Notes: a model not told the origin generated them from the sequence alone. A stretch of DNA of 7,335 nt from Ignavibacteriaceae bacterium (GCA_025449775.1 JANWIS010000017.1:1-7335); one strand, 5' to 3'; shown: positions 1 to 6,866, counted from the stretch's first letter. A program made the numbers and translations.

Positions 1-386
1 ACAACAACTGTCAGCTTTTCGTTTTTAAAAAACGTACTTCCGATTAATATTCCAATGACTAATATTGAAACTGCTCCAAATGCAAGTCTGGGTGGAGTTG
101 AAAAAAATTGAAAAATATTTATTGAAAATTTGTTGAACCAGCTTCTGTGAGCGTTTTCCATTCTCAATCCGCCTTTCAACTGCATACGAGCCTCTTTCAA
201 TAATTCTTCATTCACTTCAAGATTCTTATGATCTGCAACTATTGATATTAGATTTTTCTGCTGTTCAATTTCGGCTCTGCATTCTTCACAGGATGCCAGA
301 TGCAGAAAAAGATTTTTTTGTTTTTCTTCCGCTAGCTCACCATAAAGCGAGAGTTGTATCATTTGTTTAAATTCATTGTGATTCAT
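1..386 (-). CDS. Membrane-bound zinc-finger anti-sigma factor (partial, C-terminus beyond window)
   Basis: The first 128 codons are visible; the gene runs off the left edge before its stop. The N-terminus carries the zinc-binding anti-sigma signature H-x3-C-x2-C (H29, C33, C36, within HLASCEEC), preceded by a helix typical of zf-HC2/RskA-type anti-sigma domains. A hydrophobic segment at about residues 101-120 (LAFGAVSILVIGILIGSTFF) is a single membrane span, so the N-terminal sigma-binding domain should face the cytoplasm and the missing part the periplasm. The ATG at 386 is well supported by a strong Shine-Dalgarno AGGAG just upstream. The gene starts 21 bp after the stop of the ECF sigma factor, the usual order for a sigma/anti-sigma pair. 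By family knowledge it should hold that sigma factor inactive until an envelope signal releases it. The signal cannot be read from this part. Confidence 0.88.
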   Translation of the reverse strand, partial: MNHNEFKQMIQLSLYGELAEEKQKNLFLHLASCEECRAEIEQQKNLISIVADHKNLEVNEELLKEARMQLKGGLRMENAHRSWFNKFSINIFQFFSTPPRLAFGAVSILVIGILIGSTFFKNEKLTVV

Positions 387-390
387 TTTA

Positions 391-397
391 ATCTCCT
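391..397 (-). promoter_or_regulatory. Strong ribosome binding site of the anti-sigma gene
   Basis: Read on the minus strand this is AGGAGAT, with the AGGAG core 6 nt from the ATG at 386. It fixes the start of the anti-sigma factor. It stands out because most other starts in the window have weak or no Shine-Dalgarno sequences, as is common in Bacteroidetes-like genomes. Confidence 0.7.
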
Positions 398-407
398 GAA
401 AATATTT

Positions 408-992
408 TTAAGCTTCGGCTGCGATCAATGGTTTCAGTTTTCTTTTTAAATTATTTACTGCATCGAACAAATATTTCTTCACTGTTCCTTCTCTACAATT
501 CAACATTTCAGCAATCTCTCTTATCTTATAGCCTTCATAATGTTTTAGAACAAAAGTAATTTTCTGTTTCGATGAAAGACTATCAACAGCAGTGCTGATT
601 AAGTTACCAAGATCATTCCCGGAAGTTTCTTCTTCGGGCGAAAGTCCATCGTATTGTAAATCTTTTGTTTCGTATCCCATTCTTTCTTCACCAAACTCTT
701 CCTGTAGAGACACAATCATTTCTTCTTTCTTTCTTGATTTATGAGTCAGGCAAACATTAGTTGTTATTCTAAAAAGCCAGGTTGAAAACTCACTCCTGAA
801 TTCAAATTTTTTCAAACCTCTGAATACTCTTATAAAAACTTCCTGGTAAATATCTTTAGCTTCATCCGTATCATGGACATACTTCATAGCAATAGAAAGA
901 ACTGATCTATCGTAATTGTAAATCAACTGCTCAAACGCAGTTTGATCGCCCTGTTGAGCTTTTATAATCAACTCTTTTTCTGATATTTCCAT
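408..992 (-). CDS. ECF-family RNA polymerase sigma factor (sigma-70 group 4)
   Basis: The 194-residue protein has the two-domain layout of an extracytoplasmic-function sigma factor. Region 2 lies at about residues 20-88: the core-binding and -10 recognition part includes DEAKDIYQEVFIRVFRGL (43-60) and FSTWLFRITTNVCLTHKSRKK (69-89, shown here by its ends FSTWLF and HKSRKK). Region 4 lies at about 130-186, with SLSSKQKITFVLKHYEGY followed by the helix-turn-helix IREIAEMLNCREGTVKKYLF that contacts the -35 element. An acidic linker of about 40 residues separates them. Length is normal for the family. It is followed 21 bp later by a zinc-finger anti-sigma gene, its likely partner. A candidate ECF-type promoter lies just upstream, suggesting it activates its own transcription. 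The start ATG at 992 has only a weak AAGAGAT upstream. The ECF subgroup and regulon are not determinable here. Confidence 0.94.
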   Translation of the reverse strand: MEISEKELIIKAQQGDQTAFEQLIYNYDRSVLSIAMKYVHDTDEAKDIYQEVFIRVFRGLKKFEFRSEFSTWLFRITTNVCLTHKSRKKEEMIVSLQEEFGEERMGYETKDLQYDGLSPEEETSGNDLGNLISTAVDSLSSKQKITFVLKHYEGYKIREIAEMLNCREGTVKKYLFDAVNNLKRKLKPLIAAEA

Positions 993-1015
993 TAATCTCT
1001 TATTTAATTCTGTTG

Positions 1016-1043
1016 ATTAGACTAAAACTAAAGTAAAAAGGTT
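1016..1043 (-). promoter_or_regulatory. Candidate autoregulated ECF sigma promoter
   Basis: Read leftward, AACCTTTTT (1043-1035) is followed, after 12 nt, by GTCTAAT (1022-1016). An AAC-containing -35 and a GTC-type -10, with 17 nt between AACC and GTC, match the general shape of ECF-dependent promoters. The predicted transcript would start around 1009-1010, about 17 nt before the sigma-factor ATG at 992. It lies in the 72 bp gap after the phosphatase gene, so the sigma/anti-sigma pair may have its own transcription. The assignment rests on pattern and position only. Confidence 0.5.
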
Positions 1044-1064
1044 GGTATAAAAAAGCAGGTCTGG

Positions 1065-1853
1065 TTAGATTTTGTTATTTAATAAATCAGCTACTGAATT
1101 CAACAGATAAGTGGGCGAAAATCCATTTGAACCGTTTTTGAAATGTTTAACTCCAGTGGAAACAAGTGCAGTATCGATTCCGAATTTATTTCCCATTGCA
1201 ATATCTGTTTCAATTCTGTCACCGATTAAAAGTGTATTATCCGGATTAAAATTAAGACGGCTTTTTATTTCATTAAACATAAACTCAGATGGCTTCCCGA
1301 AATGCAGTTCGAGCTTCCTGTGAGTTCTTTTTTCAAGTGCAGAAATTATAGAACCTGCATCAAGAACTTCTCCGTTATCAACAGGACAGGTATCATCAAT
1401 ATTTGCTGCAAAAAATCTGGCGCCGTTTTCAAGTGCTTGTGCAGCTATTTCGAGCTTCTTATAATTTAATGTCCGGTCGAGAGTTATTAAAATTATTTTA
1501 ATTTCCCCCGGATCGGTTGAAAAATTTAAACTAGAATTTTTAATTTCATTTATGAATGACTCTTCACCAATAGCAAAGAATGTTTCCTTATCGAAATTGT
1601 TGCTTAAATAATTTTTAACAACAAGTGTGGAATTAATTATTTCACTTTCTTCAATATTCAAACCCCAATTTCTGAGAAGATGGAAGTAATCATTAACTGT
1701 TCCAGTAGTTTTGTTAGAAACAAAAACAATTTTCTTTCCTGCTGATTTCAGATTGTTGATTACAAGATCTGCGTCGGTAATTAAATGTTCACCACGGTAA
1801 ATAGTGCCATCAAGATCAAAAATAAAATTTTCATATTTATTTGCCAGATTCAT
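1065..1853 (-). CDS. NagD-like HAD superfamily phosphatase (subclass IIA)
   Basis: This 262-residue protein has all four HAD motifs. Motif I is IFDLDGT (nucleophile D13, acid/base D15), motif II VFVSNK (S46), motif III GKPSE (K187) and motif IV GDRIETD (D212, D217). The cap between motifs II and III carries HAD-IIA landmarks: TLDRTLNYKKL (124-134) and FFAANIDDTCP (147-157), as in NagD, AraL and p-nitrophenyl phosphatases. It should be a cytoplasmic Mg-dependent phosphatase for a small phosphorylated metabolite, often a sugar phosphate or phosphoglycolate. The substrate is not readable from sequence. Its ATG overlaps the stop of the upstream reductase in an ATGA arrangement (4 bp), implying translational coupling. 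With the kinase and reductase upstream it may serve a sugar pathway, or it may act in metabolite repair. Family call is firm; substrate unknown. Confidence 0.92.
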   Translation of the reverse strand: MNLANKYENFIFDLDGTIYRGEHLITDADLVINNLKSAGKKIVFVSNKTTGTVNDYFHLLRNWGLNIEESEIINSTLVVKNYLSNNFDKETFFAIGEESFINEIKNSSLNFSTDPGEIKIILITLDRTLNYKKLEIAAQALENGARFFAANIDDTCPVDNGEVLDAGSIISALEKRTHRKLELHFGKPSEFMFNEIKSRLNFNPDNTLLIGDRIETDIAMGNKFGIDTALVSTGVKHFKNGSNGFSPTYLLNSVADLLNNKI

Positions 1854-2764
1854 ATCCCGAGCTCTTTCTTTATAATAGCAAAAGATCCTTCTAAGGAGTG
1901 AGATTTATAGCCAAGTTCTATTTCTGCTTTTAGCGTAAGCAAACCTGATTTCAATGGTCTCCGGGCAAGCTGATTTAACTCTTTAGTTGTAATTGCAAAA
2001 ATCAAATTTTTATTCAATTTAAAAAAGTCGGCAATACGATTTGTAAATTCGAAACGTGATAAAAATTCCGGACCTCCGATATTATAAACGCCGGTTTTTT
2101 TCAGCTCAATAATTTTATTGATTGCCTGAACAAGATCATCGATAAAAGTCGGGTTATTAATCTGATCATCAACAATCCTGATTTCTTCATTTTTATTTAA
2201 CGATTCAATTACCCATCGCAAAAAATCCGGTCTGCTGTTAACAGCAGTACCATACAAAACATTTGTCCGAAGAATTGTAAAAAGTGATCCGCTTATTTTC
2301 AGAGCATTTTCACTTGCAAGTTTTGTTCTGCCGTAATACCCGATTGGATTTGGAGTTGAATTCTCATCATAAGGACCATCCTTGCCGTCAAAAATATAAT
2401 CAGAAGAAATATGAATCATCAGTGCATCTATTATTCTAGCTGCTTCAGAAATATATTCTACACCTTTAACATTTATTTTCCATGTTTCTTCGCGTTGCTT
2501 TTCGCTCAGGTCAACATTTGTAAATGCTGCCGTGTGAATAATAAAATCCGGGCAGTAATCATAAATCAGTTTCTTAATTTTATCTCTGCATTTAATATCA
2601 CAAGAAACGTACTCTGCTGAATTACTAACAGGGCTGTCTTCGACAGATGTTGTCAGCAGTTCAATATTATTTTTTGAAGAGTAAAATTCAACCACTCTCT
2701 GACCAAGTATACCATTTGAGCCAGTAATTATTATTCTATTTCGTACCAGACCGTTTATAAACAT
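1850..2764 (-). CDS. RmlD-like sugar-nucleotide reductase (extended SDR family)
   Basis: The 304-residue protein is an extended short-chain dehydrogenase with the RmlD_sub_bind layout. The Rossmann glycine motif is TGSNGILGQ (G15, G18, G21). HTAAFTNVDLSEKQ (77-90) matches the conserved RmlD segment HxAAYTxVDxAE. ISSDYIFDGKDGPYDE (119-134) is the strongly conserved SSDYVFDG region. The catalytic pair is Y144-x3-K148 (YGRTK). RmlD itself reduces dTDP-4-dehydrorhamnose to dTDP-rhamnose; relatives act on other nucleotide sugars, and some MAT2B-like proteins are regulatory. No rmlA, rmlB or rmlC lies in the window, so I do not assign rfbD/rmlD. The ATG at 2764 lies 29 bp inside the kinase gene and no better in-frame start is available before the Rossmann strand. 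The next gene overlaps its stop by 4 bp. Expected to be cytoplasmic. Confidence 0.88.
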   Translation of the reverse strand: MFINGLVRNRIIITGSNGILGQRVVEFYSSKNNIELLTTSVEDSPVSNSAEYVSCDIKCRDKIKKLIYDYCPDFIIHTAAFTNVDLSEKQREETWKINVKGVEYISEAARIIDALMIHISSDYIFDGKDGPYDENSTPNPIGYYGRTKLASENALKISGSLFTILRTNVLYGTAVNSRPDFLRWVIESLNKNEEIRIVDDQINNPTFIDDLVQAINKIIELKKTGVYNIGGPEFLSRFEFTNRIADFFKLNKNLIFAITTKELNQLARRPLKSGLLTLKAEIELGYKSHSLEGSFAIIKKELGI

Positions 2765-3632
2765 CTTTCTTAAGATTTAATAAATCGTTAACATTTGAAT
2801 ATGTTGTTGCTGTTCCAGCGAATAAATTTGCACTTTCCAAAGCTGATGAAATATTTTTATTTTTTATATAATTGTAAAAATAAACCGAGCCAAATATATC
2901 CCCACATCCGACCTTGTTATTTGTTTTTAATTGAAGTGCATTTTTATCCAGCCGCTTTACATAATTATTCTCCTGATAGAAAACAGTTGCACCTTTTTCT
3001 GATCTTGTAATTATTATTTGCTTTATTCCATAAGAAATTAATTCTTCTACTATAATTTTTTCTTCTGTATATGAAGACAGTGTTTTTAATTCTGATTCAT
3101 TAGCCTGAAGAATATCGAAACACTGTGCCCACTCATAAAAATCATTTATTTGTCTGAAATTTCGGTTTAAACTCTGATCGATTCCACGGCTCAATGTATG
3201 AACATCAAAATAAATAAGCCCTGCATAATTTTTTCTCAACTCTTGTAATTGTGTCAGCGATAAATCATTCCCTGTAATCATATTTATTAATATTCCGTTG
3301 AACCTGTCCAATCCTTTCAACGGTATATTAAGATTTGCTGCAATAGCTGAATAAGTTTCTTTTCTTTCTCCTTCAATATTTATTTGAAGTTCAACCTGTG
3401 GAATTGAATCAACAGTTCGAGTAAATTTTTTTTCAGCATAGTCGAAAGCAGGTTTGAATAATGTTGAATACTGTTCAGCAACATCTGTACAAAGAAATAA
3501 TTTATCTACGGTTTCCAGCTGACTTATGAATGCAACAACCGAATAAAATATTCCACCGGGCTGAATTGCTGAATGATTTTGATCAATTATTTTATCAACA
3601 ACACAGTGCCCGATTAAAAGGAAATCCATCAT
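2736..3632 (-). CDS. PfkB-family carbohydrate kinase, divergent
   Basis: The 298-residue protein has the ribokinase/PfkB fold signatures. An N-terminal substrate segment is LLIGHCVVDKI (5-15, with D13) and the diglycine is PGGIFYSVVAF (25-35). QANESE (176-181) is the usual NExE element. The nucleotide and anion-hole motif is VGCGDIFGSVYFYNY (241-255), with D245 as the presumed catalytic base. The motif is atypical: families normally show DTxGAGD, while here it reads NNKVGCGD. The catalytic Asp and both Gly are kept, so activity is likely. It would phosphorylate a sugar or nucleoside with ATP; the substrate is unknown. It is the first gene of a leftward unit, with its 3' end overlapping the reductase start by 29 bp. 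Two consecutive ATG codons (3632 and 3629) offer equivalent starts, and no strong ribosome site distinguishes them. It is divergent from bshA. Confidence 0.87.
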   Translation of the reverse strand: MMDFLLIGHCVVDKIIDQNHSAIQPGGIFYSVVAFISQLETVDKLFLCTDVAEQYSTLFKPAFDYAEKKFTRTVDSIPQVELQINIEGERKETYSAIAANLNIPLKGLDRFNGILINMITGNDLSLTQLQELRKNYAGLIYFDVHTLSRGIDQSLNRNFRQINDFYEWAQCFDILQANESELKTLSSYTEEKIIVEELISYGIKQIIITRSEKGATVFYQENNYVKRLDKNALQLKTNNKVGCGDIFGSVYFYNYIKNKNISSALESANLFAGTATTYSNVNDLLNLKKDVYKRSGTK

Positions 3633-3684
3633 TATCTTTTTTGTAAATATAAATTTTAGATTGTTGCCATTGAAATAAAAAGGA

Positions 3685-3716
3685 TTGCTTACTTTATTAA
3701 TTTTAAGTTATATTTG
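3685..3716 (+). promoter_or_regulatory. Bacteroidetes-type promoter for bshA
   Basis: TTG at 3685-3687 and TATATTTG at 3709-3716 are separated by 21 nt. This fits the known Bacteroidetes housekeeping consensus (-33 TTG, -7 TAnnTTTG) exactly at the -7 element. The predicted start of transcription is near 3720-3724, giving a 5' leader of about 30-35 nt before the bshA ATG. A weaker leftward match for the kinase gene, TATATTTA at 3651-3644, lies almost on top of its ATG and I do not call it. Confidence 0.65.
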
Positions 3717-3722
3717 CTGCAA

Positions 3723-3758
3723 ATGATGGGAAATTATAACTCCGGATTATCGGAATGA
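3723..3758 (+). other. Possible leader micro-ORF overlapping the bshA start
   Basis: Tandem ATG codons at 3723 and 3726 open an 11-codon frame (MMGNYNSGLSE) whose TGA at 3756-3758 overlaps the bshA ATG (3755) as ATGA. The predicted transcription start lies at or just before the first ATG, so it would be nearly leaderless. It could couple ribosome delivery to bshA, which lacks a good ribosome site. A frame this short arises easily by chance. Confidence 0.25.
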
Positions 3759-4879
3759 AAATTGGAATTACGTGTTACCCGACGTATGGTGGAAGCGGGG
3801 TTATAGCAACTGAGTTGGGGAAAGAATTAGCTCTCCGTGGTCATGAAGTTCATTTCATAAGTTATGCTCTTCCGTTTAGATTATCTCAATACGTAAAAAA
3901 CATTGTTTTTCATGAAGTGGAAATAAGCAATTATCCGTTGTTCGAATTTCCTCTCTACTCACTTTCACTCGCAAGTAAAATGGTGGAAGTAGCGGAATTT
4001 GAAAAACTGGATTTGCTGCATGTTCATTATGCAATTCCACATGCAACCAGTGCTTATCTTGCAAAAGAGATGATGAAGGGAAGTAAGGATTTAAAGATTT
4101 TTACAACGCTTCATGGAACAGATATTACTCTTGTCGGCTTAGAACCTTCTTTTCTTCCACTTGTAAAATTCAGCATAGAAAAAAGTGATGGCGTCACTGC
4201 AGTTTCCCGTTTTCTGAAAGAAAAAACTTTAACCAACTACTATTGTGACGCTGACATTCAGGTAATTCCGAACTTTGTGGACACGGATCTTTTTAAACCG
4301 AATAACAACACAGAATTCAGAAATATACTTGCACCAAATGGAGAAAAAATTCTTGTTCATACTTCAAATTTCCGTCCTGTAAAAAGAGTTACCGATACTA
4401 TCAGGATATTTGAAAAGATCCAGAAAGAAATACCATCCAAACTAGTCCTTGTAGGAGATGGTCCTGACAGATCAGATTGTGAAAGATTATGCAGGCAGCT
4501 TGATCTGTACGACAAAGTAAAATTTTTAGGAAAGCAGGATGGTCTAGTAGAAATTTTATCATCATCCGATCTATTCCTGATACCATCACAATCAGAAAGT
4601 TTTGGATTGGCTGCTTTGGAAGCAATGGCTTGCGGTTTACCGGTTATCAGTTCAAGTGTAGGCGGTTTACCGGAATTGGTCAGGCACAATGAAACAGGAT
4701 TTATTGCTGAAATAGGTGATGTTGACAGGATGGCAAAGTATGCTTTGGAATTGCTTACAAATGAAAAAAAATATAAGATGTTTTCTGAAAATTCCCGGCA
4801 AAGAGCTGTTAATAAATTTGATAAATCAATAGTGGTTCCGCTTTACGAAACATACTATGAACAAGTTTTGAAAAGTTAG
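3755..4879 (+). CDS. bshA: N-acetyl-alpha-D-glucosaminyl L-malate synthase BshA (bacillithiol biosynthesis)
   Basis: The 374-residue GT4-family glycosyltransferase opens with MKIGITCYPTYGGSGV, then ATELGKELALRGHEVHF and SYALPFRL, a near-diagnostic BshA N-terminus. It joins GlcNAc from UDP-GlcNAc to L-malate, the first step of bacillithiol synthesis, in the cytoplasm. The GT-B fold is complete. The N-terminal half has the glycine loop at 12-15 and HGTDIT (120-125). The C-terminal half has the nucleotide-sugar E-x7-E motif at E281 and E289 (ESFGLAALE), followed by CGLPVISSSVGGLPELV. Length matches the family. The later enzymes BshB (deacetylase) and BshC (cysteine ligase) are not in this window; dispersed bsh genes are common. 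The start has little Shine-Dalgarno support (CGGA at -4), but the conserved N-terminus fixes it. A Bacteroidetes-type promoter precedes it. Confidence 0.95.
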   Translation: MKIGITCYPTYGGSGVIATELGKELALRGHEVHFISYALPFRLSQYVKNIVFHEVEISNYPLFEFPLYSLSLASKMVEVAEFEKLDLLHVHYAIPHATSAYLAKEMMKGSKDLKIFTTLHGTDITLVGLEPSFLPLVKFSIEKSDGVTAVSRFLKEKTLTNYYCDADIQVIPNFVDTDLFKPNNNTEFRNILAPNGEKILVHTSNFRPVKRVTDTIRIFEKIQKEIPSKLVLVGDGPDRSDCERLCRQLDLYDKVKFLGKQDGLVEILSSSDLFLIPSQSESFGLAALEAMACGLPVISSSVGGLPELVRHNETGFIAEIGDVDRMAKYALELLTNEKKYKMFSENSRQRAVNKFDKSIVVPLYETYYEQVLKS

Positions 4880-5006
4880 CTGTATAAAACCAATTCATCT
4901 GATTAACAGGCATACAAGAGCGAACTGATTTGGATTTGTGAGATTAGACTTAGATGTAAGGAAATTTCTTAAGTGAAATATTCTGAAAGTTAAGTGTTAA
5001 AAGAAA
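4880..5006 (+). other. Intergenic gap between bshA and the methyltransferase
   Basis: These 127 bp lie between two same-strand genes. I see no strong terminator hairpin with a T-run. The best promoter-like match is TGGATTTG at 4931-4938, which breaks the conserved TA and lacks a TTG at the right distance. Whether the methyltransferase is read through from bshA or has its own promoter is open. Confidence 0.4.
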
Positions 5007-6467
5007 ATGAGAAGCAGACCTATCGTCTCTGAAAAAATTTATTCCTACCTTACTACAACATTTGGAAACGAAGCAGCAAAAAATTTTGGAAACTTTGTTC
5101 AAAGAGAGCCCGCCAAATACATTCGTGTTAATGAAAAAAAAATCAGCAGGAAAATACTTGCAGATCAGCTGAATGAAACTTATGGAATCAAAACTGAAGA
5201 AGTAAGTTTCCCCGCTAATGCATTAAAAATTACTGAGGGGTTCGAATATGCAGGCAGTACGCTCGAGATAGCTTTCGGGTTTTATTATATTCAGGGGTTA
5301 ACTTCAATGCTTCCACCGATAGTACTTAATGCTTCTGATAAAGATATCGTGCTGGATCTTTGTTCTGCACCTGGATCGAAAACAACACAGATAGCCGGAT
5401 CAATGAACAACAAAGGAATTCTTGTTGTAAACGAATTGGAAATTGACAGGATAAAAGCATTGGTATTCAACCTCGATAAAATGAATTTTATTAATTATGG
5501 TGTCGTAAATTCAAGGGGAGAAATTCTTAGTAAATATTTTGATTCTTATTTCGATAAAATACTTGTTGATGCACCTTGCAGCGGTCTGGGTATCGTTCAA
5601 AAAAAATCCGAAGTGAACAAATGGTGGACACCCGAACGTGTAAGTCATCTTAGCGAAATCCAGAACAAGCTGCTGGTTTCAGCTATCAAAATGTTGAAAG
5701 TTGGCGGAGAAATTGTTTACTCAACATGCACACTCACACCTGAAGAAAATGAACTGATAATAAATAAACTTCTTGAAAAATATCCTGTTGATTTAGTAAA
5801 GATTGAGCTGCCACTAAAGCATCATAACGGATTTACAGAATATAATGGAACAAAGCTCGATGAAAGATTATCAGAAACAATAAGGATCTTTCCATGGGAA
5901 GTTGATTCGGATGGATTTTTTCTTGCTAAACTGAAAAAAACAGGAGAAACAATACCGCCTGAACAATTTAAGTGGAAAAAACATTATGTGATAACAATGC
6001 ATAAGTATAACGATGCGATTATTCATGAAAGACTTAATACACTTTCCGCAGAGTTTGGAATTAATGTTGATGTTTTTTCAAACTACAAATTCCTGATGAA
6101 AAGGAATGATATTTACTTTACTACAAATGAATGGGGAGATGAAAACCTGGGCTTATTCCACCGGGTAGGTACAAAGTTCGGTACGATTGATAAAAATGGA
6201 AATATTGTTCTTCATTCACTCGCTGCACAGGTCATACAGGAGTTTATAACAAAAAATATTTATGAAATTCAGGATTTCAATGAACTGAAATTGTATCTTG
6301 GCGGTGCTTTAATTATTAATGAAAATTTACCACCGGGACAATATGCTGTTCGATTCAATGGTTATATTCTCGGAACAGGAGTTGTTGTAAGAGGTGGATT
6401 AAAGAGCAGATTCCCACGATCAAGCAGAACGCAAGCAATACGAATCAAAGAATTGCGAATACAATGA
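5007..6467 (+). CDS. rsmF: RsmF/RsmB-family rRNA (cytosine-C5)-methyltransferase
   Basis: This 486-residue protein is an NOL1/NOP2/Sun-family RNA m5C methyltransferase using S-adenosylmethionine. The N-terminal part (about 1-90) contains YIRVNEKK, the usual lead-in of RsmF-type enzymes. The Rossmann core has motif I DLCSAPGSKT (117-126), motif IV DAPCSG (188-193, with C191 that assists product release) and motif VI STCTLTPEEN (239-248, with nucleophile C241), so both catalytic cysteines are intact. The C-terminal third (about 330-486) resembles the RsmF extension and PUA-like RNA-binding domain, including LPPGQYAVRFNGYILGTGVV and the basic tail RFPRSSRTQAIRI. Length agrees with E. coli RsmF, which modifies C1407 of 16S rRNA. 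The target here could differ, so the symbol is tentative while the family is firm. An in-frame TAA at 4998-5000 rules out any upstream extension. The ribosome site is weak and A-rich. Confidence 0.92.
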   Translation: MRSRPIVSEKIYSYLTTTFGNEAAKNFGNFVQREPAKYIRVNEKKISRKILADQLNETYGIKTEEVSFPANALKITEGFEYAGSTLEIAFGFYYIQGLTSMLPPIVLNASDKDIVLDLCSAPGSKTTQIAGSMNNKGILVVNELEIDRIKALVFNLDKMNFINYGVVNSRGEILSKYFDSYFDKILVDAPCSGLGIVQKKSEVNKWWTPERVSHLSEIQNKLLVSAIKMLKVGGEIVYSTCTLTPEENELIINKLLEKYPVDLVKIELPLKHHNGFTEYNGTKLDERLSETIRIFPWEVDSDGFFLAKLKKTGETIPPEQFKWKKHYVITMHKYNDAIIHERLNTLSAEFGINVDVFSNYKFLMKRNDIYFTTNEWGDENLGLFHRVGTKFGTIDKNGNIVLHSLAAQVIQEFITKNIYEIQDFNELKLYLGGALIINENLPPGQYAVRFNGYILGTGVVVRGGLKSRFPRSSRTQAIRIKELRIQ

Positions 6468-6535
6468 AGCAGATATTATTCGTATTGGAGAAATTCAAAA
6501 TGAATTTTCGAGCAACCAATAAAAACATTTACTAA
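6464..6535 (+). other. Possible 23-residue ORF coupled to the methyltransferase stop
   Basis: An ATG at 6464 overlaps the methyltransferase TGA in an ATGA arrangement and opens a 23-codon frame beginning MKQILFVLEKFK. Its stop overlaps the end of the opposite-strand hypothetical gene. It has no recognisable domain or ribosome site of its own. It could be translated by re-initiation, but chance is the simplest reading. Confidence 0.15.
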
Positions 6536-6861
6536 TATTCTCTTATAGCTCCTGCTAAAGTATCTTTTCGATCATTTTCTACTACACTTTTATGACACTT
6601 AAAACCTTTGAGACAATCCATTTCTTCTAATGCAGCGAACGCTTCAAGGAAGGCTGTTTTTGCATCAGAACTTTTCACAATAAATGGAAGCTCTCTTGAA
6701 GGCTTTGGTGTATTTTCGGTTAAAGGAACTATCTTGACAATTTTGTCTCTGAGTCCGATTGCCTGATTTACATAAACACTAATCAGATAAATGTGAACTG
6801 TATTTGGTATGCCATGAGTATTCAAACTTTCTCCCCAAAAGGTCGCGGTTGCAAGCGCCAT
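6532..6861 (-). CDS. Hypothetical protein, 109 residues
   Basis: I do not recognise this protein. It begins MALATATFWGESLN and holds a beta-rich looking stretch (TVHIYLISVYVNQA, 21-34, then KIVKIVPL, 40-47). A more helical part follows (AKTAFLEAFAALEEMD, 67-82), with C83, C89 and H90 near each other. There is no signal peptide and no convincing membrane span. Support for it being real is moderate: the frame is open for 110 codons, an in-frame TGA sits just upstream, and GGTGAT lies 5 nt before the ATG as a good ribosome site. Codon choice looks like that of the neighbouring genes. It converges on the methyltransferase gene. It may be a lineage-specific gene or the residue of a longer one. Confidence 0.5.
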   Translation of the reverse strand: MALATATFWGESLNTHGIPNTVHIYLISVYVNQAIGLRDKIVKIVPLTENTPKPSRELPFIVKSSDAKTAFLEAFAALEEMDCLKGFKCHKSVVENDRKDTLAGAIREY

Positions 6862-6866
6862 AAATC

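Noticed and set aside
1065..3632. The trio as a dTDP-rhamnose or ADP-heptose synthesis operon
   Set aside because: rmlA, rmlB, rmlC, hldE and gmhB signatures are absent, and the kinase and phosphatase belong to different subfamilies than the heptose enzymes.
3644..3651. Leftward TATATTTA as a promoter -7 element for the PfkB kinase gene
   Set aside because: The final conserved G is missing, no TTG lies at the expected distance, and the transcript would start within a few bases of the ATG.
4632..4673. Direct repeat of GCGGTTTACCGG, two copies 30 bp apart
   Set aside because: Both copies encode the conserved GLP turns (CGLPV and GGLPE) of the glycosyltransferase C-terminal domain, so the repeat follows from the protein motif and is not a separate element.
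4357..4689. 110-codon open frame on the minus strand inside bshA
   Set aside because: It lies wholly antisense to a confidently identified gene, and its translation is low-complexity and Ser/Pro/Lys-rich with no family features.
4964..4979. Palindrome-like ATTTCTTAAGTGAAAT before the methyltransferase gene
   Set aside because: Only five base pairs with an AT-rich stem and no T-run; too weak for a terminator and no partner copy to suggest an operator.
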